Origin: Modicisalibacter muralis
Lineage (GTDB): Bacteria; Pseudomonadota; Gammaproteobacteria; Pseudomonadales; Halomonadaceae
DNA length: 64,000 bases
Assembly: GCF_900102945.1 (NCBI RefSeq)
Contig: NZ_FNGI01000012.1
Location: forward strand, 1 to 64,000
Reading direction: 5' to 3'
Shown here: positions 34,965 through 45,013 of the stretch, piece by piece
How the letters are laid out: the number at the start of each line of letters is the position of its first letter
Position numbering within the stretch: position 1 is the first letter of the stretch
Made by a program: the position numbers and the translations under genes
The notes under the pieces: model-generated
Databases searched by the model: none
Told to the model about the DNA's origin: nothing
Seen by the model: the letters and a program-made list of their open reading frames with translations, nothing else

Positions 34965-36107
34965 TTACAGAACGACGAGGTTATCGCGGTGGATCAACTC
35001 CGGCGCTTCCATGTAGCCGAGGATCGACTCGATCCGATGGCTCGGCTGACCGAGGATGCGCGCCGCCTCGTCGCTGCCGTAGTTGGCCAGCCCCTTAGCC
35101 ACGCGTTCGCCCTGCTCATCGACGCAGACCACCATGTCGCCACGCACGAAACTGCCGCTGAGCGCCTTGACGCCGACCGGCAACAGGCTAGAACCACGCT
35201 CGCGCAAGACGCTGATCGCGCCGGCATCCAGGGTCAGGCTGCCGCGCACCTGCAACTGGCCAGCCAGCCAGCGCTTGCGCGCGGCCAGCGGGGCGTGCTC
35301 GGGACGCAGCAGCGTGCCCAGGTGTTCGCCATCGACCAAGCGGGTCAGCACATCCATCTGACGCCCGCTGGCGATCGCCGTCACCGCCCCGGAGCGGGCC
35401 GCCAGCCGCGCCGCGCGTATCTTGGTGGTCATGCCGCCACGCCCCAATACGCCACTGCCGCCACCGGCCATCGCTGCCAGGCGCGGGTCGCCGGCACGCC
35501 CGTCGAGGACCAGTTGCGCCGCCGGATTACTGCGCGGGTCGGCATCGAACAGCCCTTCCTGGTCGGTGAGAATGACCAGCGCCTCGGCTTCGAGCAGGTT
35601 GGCGACCAGCGCACCGAGGGTATCGTTGTCGCCGAAGCGAATCTCGTCGGTGACCACGGTATCGTTCTCGTTGATCACCGGAATCACGCGCAGTGAAACC
35701 AGCGTACGCAGCGCCGAACGCGCATTGAGATAGCGCTTGCGGTTGGAGAGATCGTCGTGGGTCAGCAGAATCTGCGCGCTACGCAGGCCATGACGCGCGA
35801 AGTGACCCTCGTAGCACTGCGCCAGGCTGGTCTGGCCCACCGCGGCGGCGGCCTGCAGTTCATGCACCGCCGAGGGCCGCGCGCCCCAGCCCAGGCGCAC
35901 CATGCCGGCGGCCACCGCGCCCGAGGACACCAGCACCACCTCGATGCCGCGCGCGTGCAGCGCGGCGATCTGATCGACCCAACCGCCGATGGCCGCCTCG
36001 TCGAGGCCGCGCCCGTCGTTGGTCAGCAGCGCGCTGCCGATCTTCACCACCACCCGCCGCGCGCGGGTCAGCGCCTCACGCCCGGGCGCCTGCTCGATGT
36101 TAGCCAT
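34965..36107 (-). CDS. proB: Glutamate 5-kinase
   Basis: First step of proline synthesis: ATP-dependent phosphorylation of glutamate. The amino acid kinase domain has [24 protein letters not shown] and [14 protein letters not shown]; a PUA domain occupies the last about 100 residues. The ATG at 36107 (AAGGGA upstream, 380 aa) fits the family. Proline is a common compatible solute precursor in halophiles. Confidence 0.96.
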   Translation of the reverse strand: MANIEQAPGREALTRARRVVVKIGSALLTNDGRGLDEAAIGGWVDQIAALHARGIEVVLVSSGAVAAGMVRLGWGARPSAVHELQAAAAVGQTSLAQCYEGHFARHGLRSAQILLTHDDLSNRKRYLNARSALRTLVSLRVIPVINENDTVVTDEIRFGDNDTLGALVANLLEAEALVILTDQEGLFDADPRSNPAAQLVLDGRAGDPRLAAMAGGGSGVLGRGGMTTKIRAARLAARSGAVTAIASGRQMDVLTRLVDGEHLGTLLRPEHAPLAARKRWLAGQLQVRGSLTLDAGAISVLRERGSSLLPVGVKALSGSFVRGDMVVCVDEQGERVAKGLANYGSDEAARILGQPSHRIESILGYMEAPELIHRDNLVVL

Positions 36108-36275
36108 GCTTTCCCTTAACGCCTCCATCTCATGGAGATTGCCATCCACCGAGAACTGAACGAGCGATGGCCAGACTAGGCAAGAATTGGCGCAAGGACG
36201 GAGTTTGCTATTGCAAATGAGTACCTTAAGCCAATTTTTAACGCCGTATGGCCGAGCGCAGTCAGTTCATAACCT

Positions 36276-37472
<1,197 letters not shown>

Positions 37473-37505
37473 TCATTCTCCTGACGGCTTGTACCGTCAT
37501 GAACC

Positions 37506-37532
37506 GAAAAGGCCCCGCAATGGCGGGGCCTT
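37506..37532 (-). terminator. Terminator/attenuator between rpmA and cgtA
   Basis: Perfect 10-bp stem AAGGCCCCGC/GCGGGGCCTT with a 4-nt loop and TTTTC on the minus strand, 24 bp behind rpmA. Partial read-through would set the lower expression of cgtA. Confidence 0.85.
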
Positions 37533-37555
37533 CTCAGTGCAACGTTCGTGATGTC

Positions 37556-37813
37556 TCAGGCGGAGACGACGCTCACGAACTTGCGGTTCTTCGGACCCTT
37601 GGTCTCGAACTTGACCACGCCTTCGCTGAGCGCGAACAGGGTGTGGTCCTTGCCGAGGCCGACGCCAGTGCCGGCATGAAACTTGGTGCCGCGCTGACGC
37701 ACGATGATGTTGCCGGGGTTCACGACCTGACCGCCAAACAGCTTGACGCCAAGGCGTTTGGATTCGGAATCGCGACCGTTACGCGTACTACCGGCAGCCT
37801 TCTTATGAGCCAT
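37556..37813 (-). CDS. rpmA: 50S ribosomal protein L27
   Basis: 85 aa; [20 protein letters not shown] and [20 protein letters not shown] are diagnostic. The N-terminus is the normal MAHKK form without a cleaved extension. 35 bp behind rplU. Confidence 0.98.
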   Translation of the reverse strand: MAHKKAAGSTRNGRDSESKRLGVKLFGGQVVNPGNIIVRQRGTKFHAGTGVGLGKDHTLFALSEGVVKFETKGPKNRKFVSVVSA

Positions 37814-37848
37814 TGCAAAGTCCTCGCTCGTTCAGGGGTTGACTGCGC

Positions 37849-38160
37849 TCAGGCAGAAATCCCGGTGATCTTGACTTCAGTGAACCACTGACGGTGGCCC
37901 TGACGCTTCATGTGATGCTTGCGGCGACGGAACTTGATGATCGTCACCTTATCGCCACGACCGTGGGACACGATCTCGGCGGACACCTTGGCACCGTCGA
38001 CCAGCGGCGCGCCGACCTTGATGTCATCGCCATCGGCAACCAGCAGCACCTGGTCGAAATCCAGGCTTTCACCGGTGGCCACTTCAAGCTTCTCGAGCTT
38101 CAGGGTCTGGCCTTCCTGGACGCGGTACTGCTTACCACCGCTCTTGATAACTGCGTACAT
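37849..38160 (-). CDS. rplU: 50S ribosomal protein L21
   Basis: 103 aa; [20 protein letters not shown] at the start and [20 protein letters not shown] near the end are typical. First gene of rplU-rpmA-cgtA. Confidence 0.98.
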   Translation of the reverse strand: MYAVIKSGGKQYRVQEGQTLKLEKLEVATGESLDFDQVLLVADGDDIKVGAPLVDGAKVSAEIVSHGRGDKVTIIKFRRRKHHMKRQGHRQWFTEVKITGISA

Positions 38161-38264
38161 GACGTTCTCCAGACACTCATCGGGGTGGGCTCTTCATCGG
38201 CCTGCGGCGAGTGGCGCCTCGCTCGGCAGCCATCTGACAGGGAGCAAGATGAGTTGGGGCGCGG

Positions 38265-38293
38265 ATTATAACCGTGCTGGCGCCTGTCCACAA
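38265..38293 (-). promoter_or_regulatory. Promoter of rplU-rpmA(-cgtA)
   Basis: Minus strand: TTGTGG (38288-38293), 17 bp, TATAAT (38265-38270), about 100 bp upstream of rplU. It gives an mRNA leader of roughly 95 nt. Confidence 0.7.
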
Positions 38294-38427
38294 GTCTACA
38301 CGCGCACGAACCAGACCACCCATACCTTGTCTTGACGCCCCACAGGGTGGGCCATAGCATAGCCTCAGCCCAGGCCGGCCTCGCGCGTCGAGTGTCGCGC
38401 GATCCACTCCCAAGCAGATACCGACAA

Positions 38428-39402
38428 ATGCAGCCCAACGCATCGCCCATCCACGCGGCTGTGGCTGAGGATTTCGCCGCCGTCGACCGCACCATCCTCG
38501 CCCAACTCGGCTCACGGGTACCACTCGTCGAAAATATCGGCCACTACATCATCGACAGTGGTGGCAAGCGGCTGCGCCCACTGCTGGTATTGCTGGCGGC
38601 GCGTGCACTTGGCTACGCCGGCGACCGGCATATCACCCTGGCCACGCTGATCGAGTTCATGCATACCTCGACACTGCTGCACGACGATGTCGTCGACGAG
38701 TCGAGCATGCGCCGTGGCCGCGAGACCGCCAACGAACACTGGGGCAATGCGCCTTCGGTACTGGTCGGCGACTTTCTCTACTCACGCTCGTTTCAAATGA
38801 TGGTCGAGGTCGGCTCGATGCGGGTCATGGAGATTCTTTCCGCCGCGACCTGCACCATCGCCGAAGGCGAGGTGCTGCAACTGACCAACATCGGCAATCC
38901 CGAGATCGACGAAGCCGCCTATTTCGAGACCATCCAGGGCAAGACCGCGATGCTGTTCGAGGCCGCCTCGCACAGCGGCGCGATACTCGCCGATGCCGAC
39001 AAGGAACAAGCAGAAGCACTCAGGCTCTATGGCCGCTATCTCGGCCTGGCCTTCCAGCTCATCGACGATCTGCTCGATTATCAGGGCGATGCCGGCACCA
39101 TGGGCAAGAACGTCGGCGACGATCTTGCCGAAGGCAAGCCCACCCTGCCGTTGATTCATGCCATGAACGTGGGCACGCCCGATCAGGCGAGACTGGTGCG
39201 CCAGGCGATACGCCAGGGCGGCCTGGAGCGGCTCGACGACGTACTGGCGATCGTCCGCGACACCGGCGGCCTCGACTACACCCAAGCGCGCGCCGAGGAA
39301 ATGGCCAACCTGGCGCTGGCCCAGCTCGAGACCCTGCCGCCGAGTGAATACCGTGACAGCATGGCCCGCTTGGCGCGCCTGGCAGTGGATCGCCAGGCCT
39401 GA
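38428..39402 (+). CDS. ispB: Octaprenyl (polyprenyl) diphosphate synthase
   Basis: Builds the side chain of ubiquinone from farnesyl diphosphate and IPP. The two aspartate-rich motifs are LLHDDVVDES and LIDDLLDYQGD; the conserved GGKRLRPLLVLLAARALGY precedes them. 324 aa from the ATG at 38428. Divergent from rplU as in E. coli. The exact chain length cannot be told from sequence reading. Confidence 0.94.
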   Translation: MQPNASPIHAAVAEDFAAVDRTILAQLGSRVPLVENIGHYIIDSGGKRLRPLLVLLAARALGYAGDRHITLATLIEFMHTSTLLHDDVVDESSMRRGRETANEHWGNAPSVLVGDFLYSRSFQMMVEVGSMRVMEILSAATCTIAEGEVLQLTNIGNPEIDEAAYFETIQGKTAMLFEAASHSGAILADADKEQAEALRLYGRYLGLAFQLIDDLLDYQGDAGTMGKNVGDDLAEGKPTLPLIHAMNVGTPDQARLVRQAIRQGGLERLDDVLAIVRDTGGLDYTQARAEEMANLALAQLETLPPSEYRDSMARLARLAVDRQA

Positions 39403-39424
39403 CCGCCACCGCCTTGCGGCAGGG

Positions 39425-39452
39425 TTGCGCGCGGCCATGCGACGGGTATAAT
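39425..39452 (+). promoter_or_regulatory. Promoter of tRNA-Pro
   Basis: TTGCGC (39425-39430), 16 bp, TATAAT (39447-39452), about 32 bp upstream of the mature tRNA. Confidence 0.7.
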
Positions 39453-39484
39453 GCAGCACCGTTGAGGCGCAAGCCCAACCGTGT

Positions 39485-39561
39485 CGGAGTGTAGCTCAGC
39501 TTGGTAGAGCACTGTCTTCGGGAGGCAGGGGTCGTAGGTTCAAATCCTATCACTCCGACCA
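39485..39561 (+). tRNA. tRNA-Pro (anticodon CGG)
   Basis: A full cloverleaf of 77 nt with encoded CCA: acceptor CGGAGTG/CACTCCG, D arm GCTC...GAGC, anticodon stem CTGTC/GGCAG with loop TTCGGGA (anticodon CGG), T arm GTAGG-TTCAAAT-CCTAT. It decodes CCG, a preferred proline codon in GC-rich genomes. Confidence 0.96.
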
Positions 39562-39572
39562 AAATTCCCGCC

Positions 39573-39612
39573 AAAAACCGCTGCTTACGGAATTATCCGG
39601 GTAGCGGTTTTT
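39573..39612. terminator. Bidirectional terminator, tRNA-Pro and the CocE-type hydrolase gene
   Basis: AAAAACCGCT/AGCGGTTTTT with a 20-nt loop; T-runs follow on both strands. It closes the tRNA transcript and the convergent hydrolase operon. Confidence 0.7.
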
Positions 39613-39639
39613 GCGTTTGCGACAACATTGCCACCTGTT

Positions 39640-41679
39640 TCACACCAGATCGCGCGGTATCTCCTCGTCCCAGCTCTTGGCAAATACCCGGTTGTCGCCT
39701 TCGTAGGCATCGAGCGTCGCGCGCAGCCGAAAGTTTTCGGCATCCGCGGTCATCAACGTGCGGGTCACGGTATGTACCTGCCAGTCGCCACGACTGAAGC
39801 TGCGCTGCCATTCGGTCCAGCCACTCAGGCTGTCGTAGTTGCCGTAGGAATAACTGTAACGCTCGACGACCCGATACGAGAGCTCCAGGTCGATGTCGTC
39901 GAGGCGATAGGTGCCGGCGTCGTTGACCACTTCGAGGGTGGTCTTGTCGTTGCCCAGGTCACGAATCACGCACCACGATTCCTGGCTCGGCTGAATCAAC
40001 GTGAGCGCCAGTGGCGGTGCGCCCTGTGCCTCGTCGAAGGGACGCAGGGCGCGCTCTTCGTGCGGTTGAGGTTCGCGACAAGGCAGGATCAAGCGGCTGG
40101 CGGCAGGGTGGATAGTCACCCTGACCGGCACCGGCGCCGGCCAGGCCAGCGGCCAGTAGCTGGTCGATAGCGACAGGCGGATCGCGTGTCCGGCGGGGAA
40201 TTGCTGGGCGATATGCTTGAGCTTGATGCGCACCCGATAACGTTTGCCCGGCTCCAGCGGCTGGGGAAATTCGTCACTGTCACGATGGGTCAGGTTGAGC
40301 AGTCCATAGGAGACCCGCGTTGCCTTGTCGTCCTCAGCGATGTCGCTCAGCCGCAGAGCAACCATCGCCACCGGCTGGTCGGCCTCGATATCGAGCTCGA
40401 CCTCGGGCTGACCGCAAATCTCGAGCGTGTCTTCCAGGTGAGCGGTCTGGAAGATCAGCGCGCCGCCGTCTTCGTCGCGCTGATCGTGCGGCAGGTCGGG
40501 GGGCGCATTGTAGGAACACCACTTGCCGGCATACAGGCCGACAAACAGCGGCGAACGAATGCCCAGCGGCAAGGCGTCATCCGCCGCTTGTGCTGGTGAG
40601 CCCGACTCGCCGAGCAGGTCGTGGCCACTGGTCAGACGGAAGACCCGCGCCTCGATGCGCGGCGAGGGCCAGCTCGGCTCGCTGACCCAACGCCCGGGAC
40701 GCTCCTCGTAGCGCGCCGAGGGCGGCACCGAATCCTGCATCCACACGCGCAGCATCGGCTCGTCCATGATCCCCGTATCTTCGCCTTTCAGCCAGTAGTC
40801 CCACCAGCGCAGCGATTCCTGCAGGAAGCCGATCGCCGGCCCCGGCACGCCGAGGTGCGGATACTTGTGCGCCCAGGGGCCGACCAGTCCCTTGCGTGGC
40901 ACGTCGAGCCCGGCGAGCAGGCGAAAGACGGCGTTGCAGTAGCCATCGGCCCAGCCGCTGATGGCGTACACCGGGCAACGGATGCGCGAGAAATCCTCGC
41001 ACACCGAGCCATGCTTCCAGTAATCGTCGCGACGCTGGTGGGCGAGCCAGGTCGCCAGCCACAGGCCGCTGCCTTCGAGACGCTCCTGCCACATCTCGCG
41101 CCAGCGCTCGCCGACCAGCGCGGGGTCGGGCGGGCATGTGTTGTGGTCGAACATGGTCGACGCCCACGACAGGTTGTCGCCGAGCAGGCAGCCACCCATG
41201 TGGTGTACGTCGTCGGCGTAGCGGTCGTCGGTGGAGCACAACGTGATCACCGCCTTCAGCTCGGGCGGCTGCAGCGCGGCGATCTGCAGGCCATTGAAGC
41301 CGCCCCAGGAGATGCCGATCATACCGACGTCGCCGCTGCACCAGGGCTGGCGGCCCAGCCAACTGAGGATCTCGACGCCATCGTCCAGCTCCTGTTGCAG
41401 GTATTCGTCGGTCAGCACGCCATCCGATTCGCCGCTGCCACGGATGTCCACGCGCACCCCGGCGTAGCCGTGTCCGGCCCAATAGGGATGAGTCTGGGCA
41501 TCGCGGATGGCGGTTAAATCGCGCTTGCGGTAAGGCAGGTATTCGAGAATCGCCGGCACCGGGTGATGCTCGGCATCGACGGGCCGCCAGATGCGCACCG
41601 CCAGCCGGCAGCCATCGGCCAGGGTGATCCAGGTTTCCTCTTCTTGAACCTGACGCAAAAAGTCGCTGACGGCGCGCAT
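39640..41679 (-). CDS. CocE/NonD family alpha/beta hydrolase (peptidase S15-like)
   Basis: A 679-aa protein with an N-terminal X-Pro dipeptidyl-peptidase-type alpha/beta hydrolase: RVDIRGSGESDGVL, the nucleophile elbow MIGISWGGFNGLQ and a cap region. The last about 250 residues form the jelly-roll C-terminal domain typical of CocE and PepX. No signal peptide, so it is probably cytosolic. GGGAG precedes the ATG. It follows the ATP-grasp gene by 55 bp on the same strand. Substrate unknown; family members cleave esters, acyl amides or N-terminal dipeptides. Confidence 0.85.
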   Translation of the reverse strand: MRAVSDFLRQVQEEETWITLADGCRLAVRIWRPVDAEHHPVPAILEYLPYRKRDLTAIRDAQTHPYWAGHGYAGVRVDIRGSGESDGVLTDEYLQQELDDGVEILSWLGRQPWCSGDVGMIGISWGGFNGLQIAALQPPELKAVITLCSTDDRYADDVHHMGGCLLGDNLSWASTMFDHNTCPPDPALVGERWREMWQERLEGSGLWLATWLAHQRRDDYWKHGSVCEDFSRIRCPVYAISGWADGYCNAVFRLLAGLDVPRKGLVGPWAHKYPHLGVPGPAIGFLQESLRWWDYWLKGEDTGIMDEPMLRVWMQDSVPPSARYEERPGRWVSEPSWPSPRIEARVFRLTSGHDLLGESGSPAQAADDALPLGIRSPLFVGLYAGKWCSYNAPPDLPHDQRDEDGGALIFQTAHLEDTLEICGQPEVELDIEADQPVAMVALRLSDIAEDDKATRVSYGLLNLTHRDSDEFPQPLEPGKRYRVRIKLKHIAQQFPAGHAIRLSLSTSYWPLAWPAPVPVRVTIHPAASRLILPCREPQPHEERALRPFDEAQGAPPLALTLIQPSQESWCVIRDLGNDKTTLEVVNDAGTYRLDDIDLELSYRVVERYSYSYGNYDSLSGWTEWQRSFSRGDWQVHTVTRTLMTADAENFRLRATLDAYEGDNRVFAKSWDEEIPRDLV

Positions 41680-41734
41680 AGGCAGGGCTCCCTTCGCGGG
41701 TGTCAGTTGCTGGACGAAGTGGCTCGGCGACCGC

Positions 41735-43036
41735 TCAACCGACGATGTCTTCGAACTCGAAAATCAGTCGCTCGGCGAGGCGCGCGTAGTTGTATTCCAA
41801 CGCGTCGTCGTTATCCGCGCCCATCCAGATATAGGCTAGCGCAAAACTGTAGCTATCCTGCTCGGGCAGCGACGAAAGACGCATGCCGACCGAAACCTGC
41901 AAGGCGATCAACGTGCCGGGGAACTCTTGCTCGAGCGCTTCGATCTCCTGTGCGCTCGGCACCCGGCTGACCGTGGCATCGACGAAGAACACCCGATAGA
42001 AGAATTTGCCCGCCACCGCGAATGCGCCCTGGCGCGAGGGCATGTCCGGCGGCTGGCCCAATGCCAGGTCGACGGTGACCTGCTGGTGGCTGACGCCATC
42101 GACTTTCTCGAACAGGTCGCAATGCGACTGCGAGATACGCGTGTTGATCTCCAGCAACCAGATACGATTTTGCACCTCGTCCCAGAAATACTCGATATTG
42201 AAGGCAGCGTTGTCGTAGCCGATATGCGCCATGACGGTGGCACTCAACTCGCGCATCTTGTCCTGGATACGACCCGGCAGGCGCGACGGGTAGCGGTAAT
42301 AGAAGAAGCTCAACACCTGCGGGTAGCGAATCGAATCGACGATGCCGTAGGGCACTACCTGACCTTGGAAGACATACCCCTCGACCGTGCACTGCCAGCC
42401 ACCGATGATCTCCTCGGCCATGCAGTGGCCACCATCCACCGCGCGCACGCTATCGGGCAGTTGGGCCTGGTCGAGCACGAAATTGAAGGGCTCGGAGATC
42501 AGCCCGATGTCCTCGCGCAGGCGCGTCACCGCAGCGCTGAAATCCTCGGGGCTGTCGATGCGAAAGCCCAATCGCGAGCCCGACGACTTGATCGGCTTGA
42601 CGAAAAATGGGAAGTACAGCCCCGCCTCGCCGATACGCGACAGCGCGTCGTCATCGAAGGGATCGAATGCAGTGAAACGAGGAATGTAGTTGCCGATCAC
42701 CTCGCGCTGGGTCAGCCGGCTCCAATACTTGTGCTCGCACTTGAGCAGGCTCTCGAGGCTGGTGGTGCGCGTGGCGAAGCGGTTGCAGAGCAGCGGGAGC
42801 ATGGTCGAGACGGGAAAGTCCATATAGCCGACGATGGCGTCGATGCTTCCGGTGAAGTCGCGTAACTCGGCCTCGGCTCGATCCAGCATGTCCTCGATGG
42901 GAAATACCTCGGTGTCGTAGACCGCCTCCGGCTCGATGACTCCGTGAAAGCGATAGTGCCGAGCACCGCGCAGGCTCTCGAGGCGTTCCCGATTGAACGC
43001 ATTGAGTCCAACCACGAAGATGTTGCGATGGCTCAC
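41735..43036 (-). CDS. ATP-grasp domain protein, probable carboxylate-amine ligase
   Basis: A 433-aa protein starting at a GTG with AGGGAGG 7 nt upstream. ATP-grasp features: FFVKPIKSSGSRLGFRI (ATP-binding lysine and flexible loop), a central EEIIGGWQCTVEGYVFQG, and the Mg-binding end WLLEINTRISQSHCDLF. An N-terminal pre-ATP-grasp domain begins IFVVGLNAFNRERLESL. Such enzymes join a carboxylate to an amine or other nucleophile via an acyl phosphate. Partner substrate unknown; the downstream hydrolase suggests a shared metabolite (inference). Confidence 0.82.
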   Translation of the reverse strand: MSHRNIFVVGLNAFNRERLESLRGARHYRFHGVIEPEAVYDTEVFPIEDMLDRAEAELRDFTGSIDAIVGYMDFPVSTMLPLLCNRFATRTTSLESLLKCEHKYWSRLTQREVIGNYIPRFTAFDPFDDDALSRIGEAGLYFPFFVKPIKSSGSRLGFRIDSPEDFSAAVTRLREDIGLISEPFNFVLDQAQLPDSVRAVDGGHCMAEEIIGGWQCTVEGYVFQGQVVPYGIVDSIRYPQVLSFFYYRYPSRLPGRIQDKMRELSATVMAHIGYDNAAFNIEYFWDEVQNRIWLLEINTRISQSHCDLFEKVDGVSHQQVTVDLALGQPPDMPSRQGAFAVAGKFFYRVFFVDATVSRVPSAQEIEALEQEFPGTLIALQVSVGMRLSSLPEQDSYSFALAYIWMGADNDDALEYNYARLAERLIFEFEDIVG

Positions 43037-43254
43037 GACTGCCTCCCTGGCACGCTCCCAACGGATGGGAGCGATACACCGCTATGCCGATTCTCGAAGC
43101 ATAGTCGCTTCCAGGCTCCGCGCAGCGGTTAATAAACAGGGCATTCATCGCGGCTTGATAGGCAAAGCTTATCGATGCGGTGGAGAAGTTTTAACGGCAA
43201 ACCGGGCCCGGCTGGGCCACGCTTGACCCTGCCCCATCGGGGCAGGAGGCTTCC

Positions 43255-43671
43255 ATGCAACGTCTATCGCTCGACAAGGCGGTCATGCGGGTTCGCGATC
43301 TCGTCGCCATGCAGGCATTTTGCAGCGAGGTCGTGGGTCTGCCGCTATTGCTGAGTTCCACGCGCTCGGCCACCTTCGAGTTGGGCAGCGATGCCCGCGG
43401 CCATACCCAGGTCTTGATGCTGATCGTCGGCGATGGCGTCGATGCGCCGCAGCGTTTGACGCTGGAAACCAGCGACGACGACTTCCCGGCGGTTTGCCGC
43501 CGGCTACACCGGCACGGCGCCAGACTCTTCGAGAGCGAGAACAGTAGCGCCCCGGGCTGTGCCTGGCGGGTTCTGAGCTGCCAGGCGCCGGAGGGCCATC
43601 AGCTCAACGTGGTCAGCATCGACCCCAGGCGTTGCGCGCCGACCGCTCTCGGCCCCGCACGCAGGCAATAG
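43255..43671 (+). CDS. VOC (glyoxalase/bleomycin-resistance fold) family protein
   Basis: 138 aa with the start LDKAVMRVRDLVAMQAFCSEVVGLPLL and the closing APEGHQLNVV motif of vicinal-oxygen-chelate proteins. GGAGG precedes the ATG. Which metal ligands are kept is unclear, and no substrate can be named. Confidence 0.78.
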   Translation: MQRLSLDKAVMRVRDLVAMQAFCSEVVGLPLLLSSTRSATFELGSDARGHTQVLMLIVGDGVDAPQRLTLETSDDDFPAVCRRLHRHGARLFESENSSAPGCAWRVLSCQAPEGHQLNVVSIDPRRCAPTALGPARRQ

Positions 43672-43695
43672 CCGACTTCACTCCCGGGTTTTTGC

Positions 43696-43923
43696 TCATG
43701 TGTCGCGGCGCGCCCGCTCCTGTGCCGCCTTGCGCTGCTGGTTGCGTCGGTAACGGCGCAGCAACGCGACCCACAGCGCGCTACCCAACATCACTGCCAG
43801 CGTCACACCCTGCCACGGCCGGGCGGCGTCATTCATCAGGGTTTCCAGGGTGATGATCGCCATGAAACCCGCGGCCTGGCTGGCGATGGCCAGGGCTCGC
43901 AGGGTATCGAAGGATTTGGCCAT
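43696..43923 (-). CDS. Small two-helix membrane protein, unknown
   Basis: A 75-aa protein from the ATG at 43923 (GGAG 7 nt upstream): a hydrophobic stretch ALAIASQAAGFMAIITL, a short loop, a second helix QGVTLAVMLGSALWVALL, and a highly basic tail (RRYRRNQQRKAAQERARR). I do not recognise the family. A longer reading frame with 50 more residues overlaps the upstream divergent gene and is not favoured. Confidence 0.6.
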   Translation of the reverse strand: MAKSFDTLRALAIASQAAGFMAIITLETLMNDAARPWQGVTLAVMLGSALWVALLRRYRRNQQRKAAQERARRDT

Positions 43924-44076
43924 GCGCGGGACTCCGGCGGCGGCGCGTGACAACGCGTGGATGACAGTGCCCGGTTGGGACAGTAGGCTAGGCGCATTGT
44001 ATCCCGGCCGCCTGGATCGTACGAAGAGTTGTACGCAGGCCGGGCCCACCCTGCACAGCGGAAACCTCGTCACGAC

Positions 44077-44877
44077 ATGGATGCCATCGCCCTCGGTCCA
44101 ATGCTGATCAGCCTGCCTCGCCTGTATGCCTTCGCTGCCGCTCTCGCCCTGCTCGCGACCGGCATGCTGGCGTTGCGCCTGCCCGCCGCGCGTCGCGTGC
44201 GCTGGTTCAATGGCGTGCTGCTGACGTGGCTGATCGGCGCACGGCTAGGCCACGTATTGATGCACCTCGACGGCTATCTCGTCGCGCCGCTGGATATCAT
44301 CAAGCTCTGGCAGCCCGGCTACAGCGCCATTTGGGGGCTACTGGCCGCCGGCGCATGGACCGCCTGGACGCTGCGCAAGCATCTCGTCAAGCTGGTCGTC
44401 GGCCAGGGCCTGCTGGTCGGCAGTTTCGCATTGTGGCTGGGGCTGGTTGCCTGGAACCCACTGGGCAGCGCTGTCGCGCTGCGCGAGCTGCCCGACCTGA
44501 CCCTCGAGAATATAGACGGTCAGAGCGTCAACCTGGGCGAGTTGCGCGGCGAAACCGTGGTGCTCAACCTGTGGGCCACCTGGTGCCCGCCCTGCCTGCG
44601 CGAGATGCCGCTGCTCGCCGAGGCCGACGAACGCGATGACGTTACCGTGGTCGTCGCCAACCAGGGTGAGAGCCTGCTAGCGGTCACCCGCTATCTCGAT
44701 GCGCAAGGCCTCGACTTCAGCCACGCGCTGCTCGACCCTGAACAACGCCTGATGGTGATGACCGAATCCCCCGGCCTGCCCACCTCGCTGCTGTTCGACG
44801 CCCAGGGCCAACTCGTCGAACGCCACATCGGCGAATTGTCGCGCACCCAGCTCGAGTCCTGGCTGAGCGATCGCTAG
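44077..44877 (+). CDS. Membrane-anchored TlpA-type thiol-disulfide oxidoreductase with Lgt-like N-terminus
   Basis: 266 aa. Residues 1-130 are membrane helices whose central part (LTWLIGARLGHVLMHLDGYL, then IKLWQPGYSAIWGLL) resembles prolipoprotein diacylglyceryl transferase but lacks the catalytic-histidine segment. The C-terminal thioredoxin domain carries NLWATWCPPCLREM, the CxxC of TlpA/ResA proteins, and the cis-proline in SPGLPTSLLFD. It probably reduces disulfides in the periplasm. The ATG at 44077 lacks a strong ribosome site. Confidence 0.82.
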   Translation: MDAIALGPMLISLPRLYAFAAALALLATGMLALRLPAARRVRWFNGVLLTWLIGARLGHVLMHLDGYLVAPLDIIKLWQPGYSAIWGLLAAGAWTAWTLRKHLVKLVVGQGLLVGSFALWLGLVAWNPLGSAVALRELPDLTLENIDGQSVNLGELRGETVVLNLWATWCPPCLREMPLLAEADERDDVTVVVANQGESLLAVTRYLDAQGLDFSHALLDPEQRLMVMTESPGLPTSLLFDAQGQLVERHIGELSRTQLESWLSDR

Positions 44878-45013
44878 CAAAGCCCTTGAGCGACACGCGG
44901 TTTTCCGGCAACTTTCCTGTAACTTTCTTGTACAATATGCGCCCCATCGATACCCGTGCCGGCATGGTCGATCATGACGGACGCGAGCTTTGTTTTCCGA
45001 TATCCGAGGCAGC

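Noticed and set aside
39059..39574. Minus-strand frame starting with a GVIGFEPTTPASRR-like sequence
   Set aside because: This is the well-known false protein obtained by translating the antisense of a tRNA gene, here tRNA-Pro.
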